NCBI RefSeq assembly: GCF_030848805.1
Contig: NC_092359.1
Span: 5,693,001-5,757,000 of the forward strand
From: Temnothorax longispinosus
Lineage: Eukaryota; Arthropoda; Insecta; Hymenoptera; Formicidae
Direction: 5' to 3'
Length of the DNA: 64,000 bases
A program made the translations under genes and the position numbers. Under the pieces are notes generated by a model. The model was given only the letters and a program-made list of their open reading frames with translations, was not told where the DNA came from and did not search any database. This document shows, one piece after another, positions 1 to 13,461 of this stretch. Within the stretch, counting starts at the first letter, position 1; each line of letters starts with the position of its first letter.

Positions 1-3000
1 ATATCGGATGCTTTCTACACTGTTTTCTACAAGTGAACCACTTAAAGGAGCATGCTTTACCAGTATTTCCTTCCCGTATGACCACGATGATATCGTACGA
101 TCACTACTATAGACGTTTCCTATGAAATGAGGTAACCGAGTCATTTAACTACATTCAGCAAAACATCCAGCCATCTACCACTGCCATAGAACTACAGAGT
201 TAGATTAATTTTGTAGCTTTGCAGTCATTAATGTAGTGAGCGCGCATCAACGTTGACCTAAAAACATTAAGAGAATGTCTTTCAATACGTGCCAATTTTT
301 TTGTACATTCCTGTACAGTCTTCTCTTCCTTAGCGAAACGCGGTCCAATAATTATAAAATTTTGTTACTGAACAAAAATCCCATTTTAGCTTTCTAATTC
401 CTTTCACATAATTATGCTTTCTCATATTGATAGGCTTTCCATATGAAATACGATATTTCTGCTCCGTTGATTATACGGCAGTCTCAAGGTCGGCAATTTT
501 GTCAGGGCATTGTACTCACTCGAAAAGTCACGAAGGCTCGGACTGAATCCAACGACGAAAGATCGAAGGTCGCAGAATAAGAGACGTGCCTTTACTCACA
601 CGGTCAAGATCGGTTGGTTTTTTTATTTGTCTACTAGTGTCCTAAGCCAAGTCCGACTCATCGATTCTTGTACCTTGTATAATGCAAATGAGTTTCGGCT
701 CGGATTGTATTAATAAATTTTCAAATATAATGTTTAAAAAAATGAAATTAACAATCGACGTATGTACGATTTAAAGAATATAACTAATTGCGAGATTATA
801 TACACCGAGATACAAATCTTTCGAGGCTAAATAAATTAAGTTATAAACATATAATTCAAACTCTATAGAATCTGAGATAACTGGGAATTTTTTTTCTATT
901 AATACTCAATTTCATGCTAATTCGCAAGATCTGTTTATCATGAACGACTAGGAAATAATCTCACGTCCTTACTGTGATTTCGCATAACGATATGAGGGAA
1001 ATTCCCGCGCGAGCAAATAGGCGCGTTCCGTCACTTTTGCTTGACGAAGTTTGACGAAGTTGTGACGACAACGTCGACAACACCCCGACGATCGAAGTGA
1101 GCTCCGTGATGCATGTTTGTTTAGCGTTGGTTTTTCATTTCAAGGTTGAACGATCTAAAAGGAAGAGTGCGTCGAAAACTTCTCGAATCATTGCCATAGC
1201 GAGACAATCTCTCGATGCAATCTTGTTAGAAGATAGCAAGTCATTGTCGTCTGTTGATGCTAAATATAGTGAATAATCATGCAACTTGAAAGAAGTTCGA
1301 CATATCTTAAGTTATATAAAATATTTATTAAACATTACGTACAAATTAAAATGTTATTAAATCGATTATTATTTAAAAATAACAAATATTTACAGAAAAT
1401 AGTAACATTTCAATTTTTGCCGAACATGAAGAAATTGGTGTCAATTGTAGTCAAACAAGGCAAGGACGATTTGATCGGCAAGGTTTTTACGCAAACGAAG
1501 TAGGCGTTTATATGGCGCTGGATGGGTGATAGTTGACCGTGACGTTGAATGACTTATATCTTGTGAAAAATGTTGTTTAGGATTAAGAAATCCACATGCT
1601 ATAAGAAACCAGCCGGAAACTGCAAACAGAGCCAATCGTTTTGCGCAATATCGTGCGATTGCACAAGCTGTCGTTTTTGTATTCAAAAATTCTGCAGAAC
1701 AATATCCCGTGTCCCGCCGAGTTCATATATGGCAGTCAAAATAACGGATTAACACATTACGCCAACGAGGATATCATACTTACTTAGCATCTTCGTAGTT
1801 TACTTTTTAGCACCTATAGATTGTAGATTACTTTGACCTTAAAAGCTTTGGATCTTCCGGCTCATGGTTTCTACTACTGAATTAATAGCAGATTTACGAG
1901 ATTGTGCGTTCACGCGGTGAGAAAGGAACGCGTGTATATTTTCAGTTACGTGTGTATTTCCATTGCGAAAAGGTTTGCAATTTGTGTGGCTTTACGTTCA
2001 ATTTGATTGAGACAATTCCTTTCCTCGGAATGCAGTCAGGGTTACAAAACCGCAGTCGCCCGGTGTACGTACATACACCGTATCATCGTGTGTCTCGTAC
2101 GCGGCCATTGCAAAACGATGGGGCAAATATTATTCATGGAGGCATAACCGGTGCGAACACACATTGCCGGACACGACGCGAAGGGGCTGGTCCGGCTCTG
2201 GTCACTTCGACGATTTTGAGATCACTTTCACCCACGGCCAGGGCCGGCTTCAGACTCTGCCGATCGAAAAAGGCGATTTCCTCGCCAGACGGAATAAAAT
2301 GATTATAAATTGTTCGATTTTAATCTTGATCGGGCCCGTGAGTGGTAGACCAACACGTTTGCTTTTTGTTCGTGCATGACACCTTGTTTTCGTTGAAACA
2401 GCAGAAACCAGTTAAGACTATCAGATTGCCGGAATGTGTGTAGGAAACTGAAGAATGAGAACGTCAATGTGTAAGAAAAGAAAAAAGAAATTGCATATAA
2501 TAGAATAATATAACACAGACACGATCGACGCAATATTTATTCTTAAAACATACCTTATAATCTCGTCCTTTCTGAGATTTTTATGTTGTAAGAAAATTGC
2601 TCGATTCTACACTAATAATATGATTGAGCACTCATGTAAGGCATACCTTACATAAAAGACTGGAGAGAAATTCGGATACACTCTAAAATAATATTACCTA
2701 CAATATGTACATATAATGATTGATGATTAGGTTTAAAGTCCAAGGATATAAATATAATGAAACCGACCCTGCTCGTGGTCCATTACCAGTAGATACTGGC
2801 CCACTCTCTCGACACGTAAACGCATACTTCTCAAATCGACACCATGACTGTCCTCGCGTCATCCTTATGACGTGTTATGTACAACGTAATCGTGAGGCAA
2901 TCAGAATCATGAGATAATAAAGTGAAGAGCTACTCTGAAAATAAGCGGCCATTACGTCATACTTTTTTGGTGCGCAATCATTAACAACAGTGACATCGTA

Positions 3001-5365
3001 AGGACGACGCCGGCACGTAACGGAAATCCCCGCAATCGATATTCTCATATTTGAGCAATACAGAATTTAGACCTTTAAATCTGGCTATAGAGATTTATAG
3101 AGATGTCAAATCTAAGATTCTCTAAAAAACTTGAAGTCTAAAATCTTGAAATTAAGATATATGGCTGTTTGAATGATGTATTACAAAGAATGATGTAATT
3201 ACGAATGATAATATAATTACGAGATAAAGAAATTTATTATCTTAGAGAGTTAAAAACCAAATAATTGTTACGTAAAAAGGTAGTAATTTCTGGTCTTTAC
3301 ATAATATTAATATTTATTCGCAAAAAATAATTCTTTTAATATTTTACTGCAGAGATAAAAGAAATGGAATAAACAAATATACAAATATTTAATTTCTTTG
3401 AAAATTTTTTATTTAGATTAATAAAATTATAATTTGTGTATACACAAAATGTCTTCTATTGACTTTGCCTTACAAAAGTTCCAGTTATACCTCTTGCGTA
3501 ATAAGCCGCTGTTGGATTTCTTCTGAGCTCCATATGTCCTCAAAGTTTTTATGTGTGCAGTAAATAATATTTCAATAACTATATATTTAATCTAATTTTA
3601 TTTGCGTTATATTTTAAAGAAAACTCATTTATTTGGATTTGCTGCTTATTTAGATTCTATAAACCTTTTTTTTCTCTCATTCCGTAAGAAATTTAAAAAA
3701 GTTTTGTGCATTTTACGTAAACATTGAATAAACACGATATTGTGCCGACATGCACATACTACAAGCTTGTAATTATTTTTACATAGTGTGTAATTCGAAA
3801 CATGAAATTTCCAGGAGCGTTACAGAAATGAAAAACTTTTGCCTTTGTAATTCTTGCTGAGCATCTAAAATTAATTGACTAATTATTCTAATATTTGTAA
3901 AAAAAAAAGAATGAAGAGAAAAAATATCCTGAGGCATGTGTGACTGTAATACTACGATTACAGCGAATCGAGACGTCATGCGACGAATGTTAATGAGGAA
4001 GGCGATTATAATTTATAGTAAATCAATTTAAATGGGATTAGTTTCCTTGGCCTGCACGCGACAAAAACCACAAATCGCATACTTGATCCTAGAACTACTG
4101 CCACGGTTGCTTCCTCATATCGGCAAAAAGTTCGTTAGCATAAAGTCACTGGCGAATAACAACGGATAAAAACAGGAGCGTTTCTGAGAAGAGAGCGATA
4201 GTTTGTGATAAGACGCAAGTAATCAAGTAATTAAAACTCTGATTGCTGTCTCATGATGCTTGTCAAGTTGTTTTTTTTTATTTTATTTCTTTTGTTATTG
4301 TTGACGATTAAGTGTCTTCTCGAGACAACGACGCACGTAGAAAATGATATCGCTGGAAGGACTCTCTTCCGGCAATCATCGTCGACAATGTGTATAATCG
4401 TTTAACTGAACGCGAGAATATCATAAAAACATTTTAACAAAAACGTCATAATGTACACATGTATTTTATATATTCCATCTTCTCAATACCGAGAGCAAAT
4501 TAATTCAGAACGAAATACATTTTTTGCTAAGCGTCTTATCTATTTGTTCACTTAAATAAATTTGAAAATTGTGCATCCCCTACACGGACCTTAAAAAGAC
4601 CTTGCAAATGCATCTAGATATATCACTTGCGTGACCGCGTAGTCGGCACATAACAGATACAGCTGGACCGGATGTCGTAAAGAGCATAATGTCCGATATA
4701 TTGGCCATTCTAATGATTGGGGAGATTTAAAAAAAGAAGTACACACGATCATTCCGTGATATTCTTGAACGGGATCAAAGCCGAAGGTCGAGATAATCCG
4801 GATTGGGGTATCATTAGAGAAAAATGTGAAAGGTACGATTGTACGAATGAGATTGCGTTTCGCGCAGAATACGCGACTCTGTTTTATCACCCAATTGAGC
4901 GAAACGAAATATTTGTGTCTGTTTCCCCCTTTTCTTCTCTTCATATTGGGACGAATCGGTCATCTTACGGTTAAAATATTGACTTCTAAAGAGAATCGTA
5001 AAGGTCAAGCAGTTAAAACCGTGATAATGTGAAAAATTGCTTTTATATCTCTGGTATTATACTGCTTTATTTTTTATTGCGGCTTTATTTTTCTGTAGCC
5101 ATTCCTACGTGAGTATGTTTGATATATCCTAGATGATCTTATACACTGCGTAATTGCCATGTCAAGGTTCTGAATATTGAATAATTTATATCTTATTTTT
5201 TGATGTCAGATGATTTGTAATCTGGATTTTTTAAATCATATGTATCAATTCATCTTGATATACACCATCTATGATTGAAAGATTCGGAAGAGCGTTTTGG
5301 TTTTAGATCATGTGTATTATTATACATGCAATATTGATAAATCTATATTGTATAAAAACAAATGT

Positions 5366-5645
5366 CGTGACTGACTGACTGACTGACTCATCAATGCTCA
5401 GTCCAAACCCCTAAACTTAAAAACATGAAATTCGGGAAGTACATTTCTTCCATGACGTAAGCACTCACTAACGATAAGAAGGGATTTTTAGAAGTTCGAC
5501 CCCAAGGGGGTGAAAAGAGGTAAAATATGTTTCACGAATTCTTTAATATCTCTTAACATTTCTCAACATCTTTGATGAGATATCGACTTGATTTTTTATT
5601 TAAAGTAGTTACATATCATAGCGAAGCATGAGTATCAAGCTAGTT
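5366..5645 (+). repeat. Dispersed repeat starting with a GACT tetranucleotide array
   Basis: The segment starts with about five copies of the tetranucleotide GACT. It continues through a stretch with 'ccccaagggggtgaaaag' near 5500 and ends with 'gcgaagc' and 'aagctagttat'. This layout (CTGACTGACTGA start, CCCCTAAGGGGGTGAAA core, GAAGC...AAGCTAGT end) is one I recall as a high-copy interspersed element in many insect genomes. The family name is not certain to me. The copy is AT-decayed, so it is probably an old insertion. Confidence 0.5.
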
Positions 5646-6574
5646 ATATCATAAATATTTAATTGTCAATTTCCATTCTGTTTGTCCAAATTTCTTTACT
5701 TGCCAATAAATAAATAGATTTTTTACGTTATATATGTACGATAGGACACAAAATCGAGTTTATTTACATTTCAAACTTTATTAATTAATACATTTCAAAC
5801 GCTATCATACTAAGTGGCGTGTTCATTATAAAATCTGACGGATCCGCCTTTCACAATCGAAGCATTCATTTAATTAACTGAACATGTATCCGGTATCAGT
5901 GAATCCATAAATTTGTGGATTATGTGATCTTTGGGTGGGTGTATCCTCATATTTTAGTCTATCTTATATACACTGAGAATAACATCCATTAATTTTTATT
6001 CATTCTTTGAGCTGGCTAAACTCATAAACCAGCGAAGAATCCAAAGTCATCAGACTGTAATCGGTCAAAAAAGATTCGGTCGAAAACAATATTTCCACTC
6101 AATAGCACCGTAATTAACTATTGATAAACTCCTGCCATGTTAATACGTACTAGATTATGAGAGTTTTATCGATCGAAACAATTACTGCTTGATTAAATTA
6201 ATGAAGTATAAATTTATATGCAACTTTCATTTATATATGTCATAAATTCCATTTATACATGTCAAGTGTCTATGGATGTATACAATAATGCATAGCGAAC
6301 ATTTTTCAGATTTTTTGCATATCGACTGCGGAGATCCTTTTGTGTGTGTTGTGATAGTTCAAGATGTATTACATATTTTAAATTACCTGTTCAGACTTAG
6401 AAAAAAATCATGAGAATAGGGAAAACAATATATTATTTATAAAGGAGTTATTTATTAATATATTCCAGTAAAATATATATATTTTTCATGAATTAAAAAT
6501 ATTGCATGTACTGTCAAATTATTGTGAGATATTTCTTTTTTCACACATTTCTAATATTTATTAGAATCTAATAT

Positions 6575-6577
<3 letters not shown>

Positions 6578-6609
<32 letters not shown>
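6578..6609. repeat. (TA)n microsatellite
   Basis: A run of about 16 TA dinucleotides, flanked by near mirror-image 'taatattaaa' and 'tttaatatta' arms, so the block of about 50 bp (6569-6619) could form a cruciform. Confidence 0.85.
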
Positions 6610-6612
<3 letters not shown>

Positions 6613-7959
6613 ATATTACAGCTAATTCTCAATTAGCACTAAAATTTTATGTAGCTTATAGTATATTAAAAATACAAAAAAAATAGTATAAACATTTTTC
6701 TTGCAAATAAAAATTTATTTTAAGAGATACCTTTATTTTAAGAAATTAGCTAAGAAGAAAAGGAGCCAAACCGCATTTTCATCAATAACATGTGAATCAT
6801 AAAAGGTGCGTCGAAGAAAACAATCCTTCGTAGTGCTGTTTTTACAATTCTATACTCTCTCTCTTTTATACGCAAAATGTTGGGACACGAATGATATGAT
6901 ATTCTATCGCGTCATGCATGATAGGCAAGCAAAAGGAATTATTTCCGAGCGCACTTAAGAATTACGGGGAGAGTTCGATGTCAAGTGTGCATGTGAAATG
7001 CATGTAGCATGCAATGACTCCATTTCTTTTTTTTTTATTACGGTATAATTGCAAAAATATGCCGGAAAGCCTTGCGCGGTCTTATTGGACGTGTAAATCC
7101 GTATCGTTTCATATCTAATGAAAATAAACTTTAATAAGCAAATAAAGCAAAGCGAATATTGCTAGGAAGGAAAGTGCAAGTAGACAATTATACGAATTAA
7201 GTGTTATTTTCGAGACATTGATTGTGATTTTCGGAGCAAAATTTTATTTTTATTTATGCAACTTATATTAGTCTTGTTTTGAACAACTATTATTGCTGCT
7301 TACTATAATTACTATTATTTATTAGTTATATAATTTCTATAATTTAATCTCATTTCGCCGAATGAATTTTAATGTTGACGACAATTTATCGACTGAAATC
7401 TGAACAAAATGTAACGTAATGTTCCGTTTCAGTTTAAGTATTCCCGGCATTTAGCAACGCGCAATTGGAAAGTAACGTATGTAAATTGCTTTATATGCTT
7501 ATAAGTATCTCTTGATAGAATCCTTACGCGACGATTATTCGATTCAAATTCTGTTGCAATAATTAACGTTATCCATTTTAAGAGAGAATCTGTATTATAT
7601 ACAATACTACTTAAAGAAAGGCCATGGTGTAGGTATAAATGATAGATAAGTAGGCTACGTTGCGGCTACTGGTTTTATGTTTACGAGAATCACACGTTAT
7701 GCTCTAATAGTATCTAATAGTAGGTATATGCAATCTGCTGTATGCCGCCAAGGAATCCTTATTCGGTAATCCTTGCCTGTAAATCAGAAATTTCAAGTAA
7801 CATGTAGGAAAAAAAAAGTATTTCAAATAAGATCCGTAATGATGCACGAGCATTTTCATAATACCTTTGCGCCACGCATGGACAGTCAATAGAAATTTCA
7901 ACGTGGAATCACCACATGCAGTGGGTTAAGGAGATACTTATTAGAGATATCTCGCACAT

Positions 7960-8440
7960 TGTAGTAAGCTTTCGCGCATCGGGCGGCGCGGTATCCGCTT
8001 TTTCCGCAAACTGCGAACTTTCTAGCGGCGACGGACAGTTTCTCGCGCAAGCAATGCAGCTGCATCTGTACGGTGCTCGCACTCGCGCGCGAGTCATTGC
8101 AAAATCGCGATTGCATTTCGTCGGGAGGTGAATTTTCTTGCGCTCTTACCGGGGGGAGAGGAAGGGGGGGGGAAGACTCGCAAGGCTGGTGGACGGTGGA
8201 CGCCGGCAACATTCAGAGAAACTTCACGGCGCGGCGTGCGTACGCACGTACTCACGCATATGTGTGTACGCGCTGCTGCACCGCGCGGATGCTGCGGCTC
8301 CGAAATCACGATGGCGACGTTACCGCATCCGCGACGTAACACGTGCCGGCTGCTTGCTCGTAACGCATAAGAACGCGGACGTCGATCTGCAGCTGATTAA
8401 AATACACCGATGTCTGGTGCATCGTTAGACACACGCTATC
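7960..8440. promoter_or_regulatory. GC-rich, CpG-rich island
   Basis: The base composition changes sharply from AT-rich flanks to CpG-dense sequence with many CG, GCG and CGCG words. Several overlapping frames open on both strands, as expected from GC-rich DNA with few stop codons, so none is called as a gene. An island like this in an AT-rich insect genome is often a promoter or 5' exon. It lies 5 kb upstream of the first certain CD36-family exon on the same strand. A possible small coding exon inside it (8054-8127, donor GAG|GTGAAT) is discussed as a finding. Confidence 0.4.
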
Positions 8441-11400
8441 CATTATGTACCTTCCAGGCGCGTTTCGGATATCTGTTCTTTATCCCTATCTCGTAAATGT
8501 CACGTGGGAACGTGACTGCTTTAAGTTACGCGAATTTTTCGAATGTATGTACAGCGGGTCAATAGGAAATAATATAGTTAAAAGATACCAATTAAATAAC
8601 AGTTGAAAAGTTAGTTTTAATCGATGTGGAGTTTTAACAAATCATTTTTTTCTTACATCGTGCGCGCTTTTATCCTTCATCTCGGCAGATAATTCGCAGA
8701 ACACGATGTAGGGGAATTGCTCGAGAGATCTCGAGTTTTAGATAACCACGGGTTATCTTCAGTTTCCGTACCAAAGGAAGCGATCATGTAATTTTCATTA
8801 AGATGGTTATGCCCGCGAGATGAATGGTCGGTACCACAGCGGTGAACAGATGATTCGCGCAAATGATACATTCTAGCTGTATCTACTTCTCGAAGATTTT
8901 TAAATTTGTTACAAGGAATCGGAATATTAGTTTATTTTGTACTCTTATGATATATATCGCTGACAAAACAAAACTGTGGAATGAAATTCAACGAGGGAAA
9001 ATCTTTTTATTGTTTGTGCCGGACGCTTCGGATTATTGAAGAAATATATTTACTCTATCGAGAAAATAAGGAGATATAAAGGCGTAACAAAGTTGAACGA
9101 CTCTCAACTTTCTCAGATTTCTGTAGACTATCAGATATTCGTATTTCGAAAAATCTGATTTTCAGATGTTACGCAGATTTATTTTCTGATTTTTAAATCA
9201 TCAGGTTCTCAATCCTTAAAAGATTCCCAAGTTTTCTTTACAATTCCTCTAAAAATTTACCGTATAAAAACGTATAGTAAAAAGCCGCGTTTATCAACAA
9301 TATTTATTTCCGGCGCACGGAACTGCCATACAAAGTAATAGCTTGCGGTAGAGCCAAGAGTCCATGAGGATTACGATGTAAGTTAACCGCGAGTTATGTA
9401 ACAAGCGTATAACTAAACGGCTCCTTACTCAGTAAAGAGGGAAACAATAAGCTGTTAAGCATTGCTCGTACAATTACCGGTAGTTAGAGCGTGATAAGTG
9501 ATATTCAATGGCTTTCATCGTACTACCATAATTAAAGGTGGTCAAGTATAATGTTCGCACTGCATGATTTTATGGTTCTTAAGAAACTGCAAATTAATTT
9601 CACGTAACAAGTTATTCAAATATTGTCCGCATCAGCTTCACGATCACAGACGATGACTGATAATCTATTTTTTTTTATACTGTATACAATAAAATTAAAA
9701 TAACTTTTGGCAACTCAATAGCAAATTTTTTAAAGCAATCGTTAGTCTTTCGGGGAAAAAATTATTCATTTTTTATTAAAACAGAAAATTACTTCGAATT
9801 TGTGTATAAAAATATTATTAATAATGGTCATAGTTTTTCTTGGTTCTTAATAATTTTGATAACTATTTTTATATAAACATGCCAATAAGTAGAATTGAAA
9901 TGATCGAATATGATATTAGTTGGCAAGTGGAATACCAGAATCGGTCGTTTACAGAATATCGAAAACGTGGGTATCTCTCGATCGAAGCGAGATCAATCCG
10001 CGCGCTTTTAAAGCACGCATCTTCTCGAGGTCAGATTAAGAAATCGAACTTCAGGCCAGCACGTCTGGTCAGTAGCCGGCATCTGAGAAAGGAGAGATCG
10101 CAGGTGTTGCGTAACATTCCGAGGTAATTTATACCACTCATGGTTAACAAATACCACGTACCGTAGCTTTGTGTGAGCAGCGCGAGTTATTTTGCACTCT
10201 CTCCTTGGTATGCGAACTATAAATTGCCGAACAAACGTTGCGTTTGCGATGTTGACCCTTCCAATCGCGGTGCTCATTGCCTTCGTGCTAAGATTTATTT
10301 ACAATACGCGATCCAAAGATGATATCTCACAATAATACACGCGCGTACAATCCGCTCCTATAATCGATACTAATGGTTGAATTGATAATTGAGCCGTATG
10401 ATTTTACAAAATTGTTTCAAGGTAGCTAAAAGTTAAATGATTTAAAGAACGTTCACGTTTGATACGATTATCTGTATGACGTAAATTAAATATTTGTTGT
10501 TATTACGCGTTATGGGCTTTTTGCTTTCTTAACAAAGGTTGCAAAAGCGTAAATAAATCTTAATTTGTGTTAAGTTATGGGCCTCCGTAACTCCGTTCAT
10601 TGCTTGCAGAGAGAAACGGTTGCAAAAGCTATGCGAAGTAGAAACTGTAATCGTGGAGAAATTATGATCGTTGTCGAGCAATATTCATCAATACCATGTT
10701 GAACTAATTGGTGAGAAATCGTGAAAGAGAGAATGCGGATATTACGGGTATTTGAACAGTGTATGTTTTCCGCTGTAGGAAATAACAGGGATGGAAATGG
10801 AGAGATAGGTTGCTGTTTATTTAATTGCACTTTTAGTACTTGATCGTAAATTAAGAGAAAATAGATCTGCAAATTGATGGGGGCCGGAGCATTGAATCAA
10901 CAGAGTTATAACACACGCGTCCATGAATAAATGGATCGAAAGCTGTGTGCAAGTGAGAGCAAAGGAAATATTTGCGTCAAATAAGAGATTCCGAATAAAC
11001 TGAAGATGAAGACAAACTGATGTTCAAAGAAGGAATAAGGACGATTTAACATTATAACGGGACGATTGACAACATAAAATGTTTTAAAAGTATAATAAAC
11101 CGTTAAATGAAGATTAAAAGAAGCATTAAAAAGCGGTTTTGATTTAGCCTGTCTATTTATTACAATGTTTCCTCTAATATAATTCTTCAGAATAAATAAT
11201 TCGCAATCGACACGTGTAAACAGGTCTTCTGTTCGAATATTGAGTAATTCAAGGTCATTGAGGATCGTCATTGAATGCCACCGGCATCAAATTCTTGACC
11301 AACAAAATTCTTGAAGGCTCGTATTCATTAACAAAGTTGAGAGTAAGAGGCAAGATTGTTAAAATTCTTTTTTTTTTGTACTTTTTATTTGTAACAAGAG

Positions 11401-12820
11401 AGAAAAAGAGAAAGAGACAGAATGAAAGAGAAAGAAATGTAATATAAAATTATTTACCAGCACCGGTCGATTGGGAAAGAACCGAACAATGTATAAGTAT
11501 TTCTATCATTTTTTTTTCAGCCGTAAATGCATGATATTTACGTTTAACATTAGAATATTTTCCACGATATTGCACTTTAATGTGCAGTATGTGTTGCGTC
11601 CGATGCTTTAGATGGCAATTTCAAAATTGCATCATTAGCGTCCTACATTTAATTCGGGAGTGAAAGCATGCTGACCGATTTATACGCAATGAAGAATTCC
11701 CAATGATGCTGAACCTCGTAAGAATTATATAATGAACCGCTCGAGTTAACGCATAGCTGATACAATACATTTGGTTTCCGACAAAGGAATCAATTTGAAA
11801 ATTTGAAAATATCATATCGATATTAATGGTCTGTTTGCTAATGAATAAAATATGCAAATGTAAGTCGGTCAATGTCAATTAACTAGTTTTACATACTAGT
11901 TTTACATACATACTAATATGTTCTTATATATGTATACGCTCTCCGGCAGAAAGGTTGTCCGATTGAGTTTCGGAATAACCTATTTATATAGCATCTTATT
12001 TATATTTAATATCCAGCTATTCCACGTGTCAGCAATTACCAATTCTTTTAACATTTCAATATATTTGACATCTTGTTTGTCTGCTCTAATGAATCTAAAG
12101 TTAATAATAATATTAATTATCGATGCAGCAAGTGTCGAAACGCTGCACGCGCTGACTTGAGAACAATAAGATAAAGGTTTTTATTATACATTAAGAAGAC
12201 ATAATTTGTCGCAAGAAATGTTGACGTCATCTACTAACAATACGCACTTCACGATATCATTTCAACATTAAAAAGACTATATTAATAATCATCTAATTAT
12301 TATTATAGAAATTTCTGCGAAGCGTCCTAGCATAAGAATAACAAAGGTCTCTGGACATTATACATTCTTATATATAGATTTATATATATAGTATTTTTAT
12401 ATATATACATTATAAATTATAATACAATATAAATATAATTGAAAACTAATTATAATAAAGATACCATCAACTTTCCGATTAATATATAGATATATTTGAC
12501 ATCTAATTATATATACATAAATCTATCTTTATGCAGTAGTGTCAAAGATAATATAGATTAACCAAACCTTGATGTTAAGATCTTTTGATACTAATCTTAA
12601 ACTGTTGCCACGAGAAACGTGTTTCATAATATATTCTCCAAGTTATCTACGTGCTTCGTTTGGTTTTTGTTAATATAATTTCCTCATGCATATATGGACG
12701 AAATTGGATTGTTAAAAACTTGGCAAAAAGTAATTTTGGTTTATCTTATACAATCATCTCAAATAAGCAAGTTTTTAATAGTTGAATGGCAATTTTTGTT
12801 AATGAAAAATTGTCATATTT
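8441..12820. other. AT-rich stretch without supported genes
   Basis: The short open frames here (for example at 9840-10127 on + and 10906-11271 on -) lack recognisable motifs and codon bias. If the CD36-family gene starts in the GC island upstream, this stretch is its first intron. Nothing else is supported. Confidence 0.5.
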
Positions 12821-13255
12821 ACAGCACAAAAGAATAAGTAATAACATACCAAATAAGAATTACACATCGTTTCTTATTTTAATAATTCTTCGAAATTCAA
12901 AATGATATATATAAGTATCTCTGAAAAGCATTATCAATGAAAGAACATATGTATGGATTTCATTTACAGCACAAAAGAATAAGTAATATACTAAATAAGA
13001 GTTACACGTCGTTTCTTATTTTAATAATTCTTCGAAAATTCAAAATAATATATATAAATTTCTCTGAAAAGCATTATCAATGAAAGACCATATGTATAGA
13101 TTTTATTTACAGCACAAAAGAATAATTAGTAATAGTATGCCAAATAAGAGTTACACATCGTTTCTTATTTTAATAATTCTTCGAAATTCAAAATGACATA
13201 TAAGTTTCTCTGAAAAACAAATTATATCAATGAACATATGTATAGATTTTATTCA
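12821..13255 (+). repeat. Three-copy tandem minisatellite, period about 144 bp
   Basis: The phrase 'acagcacaaaagaataa' recurs at 12821, 12966 and 13109, spacings of 145 and 143 bp. Each copy then carries the shared words 'cgtttcttattttaataatt', 'cttcgaaa' and 'tctctgaaaa', and ends near 'catatgtat' and 'gattt'. The copies differ by a few substitutions and small indels. The array stops about 200 bp before the acceptor of the first certain CD36-family exon, so it lies in that gene's intron or upstream region. Confidence 0.85.
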
Positions 13256-13461
13256 CACACAATGTCGGCAATACTTGATACTCGGCACTAATTTTCAATG
13301 TAGGTCAATGCTTGTTCTATGAGAAATACTGGGTACCTATAGTGTCGACATCCATTAAAAAAAAATCGTTTGCGCAAACATGCATTGAGCATATGCGTAC
13401 ATTTAACATCGGTGCGTTTTGACACCTGCACCGTTAACGCTACTATCACTTTTTTTTGCAG

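Larger units (their letters stand above)
1..7900. other. Intergenic or intronic DNA without supported genes
   Basis: Only short AT-rich open frames are visible, and none shows a recognisable domain or a splice-consistent exon. The stretch holds a GACT-type dispersed repeat (5366-5645) and a TA tract (6578-6609). It may be upstream of, or an early intron of, the CD36-family gene that follows on the + strand. No tRNA, rRNA or CRISPR structure was recognised. Confidence 0.5.

Noticed and set aside
8054..8430. Several overlapping frames of 80-100 residues on both strands
   Set aside because: GC-rich island with few stop codons; residues are mostly Arg, Ala and Gly in all frames and no domain is visible. 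Only the small exon at 8054-8127 is kept as a hypothesis.
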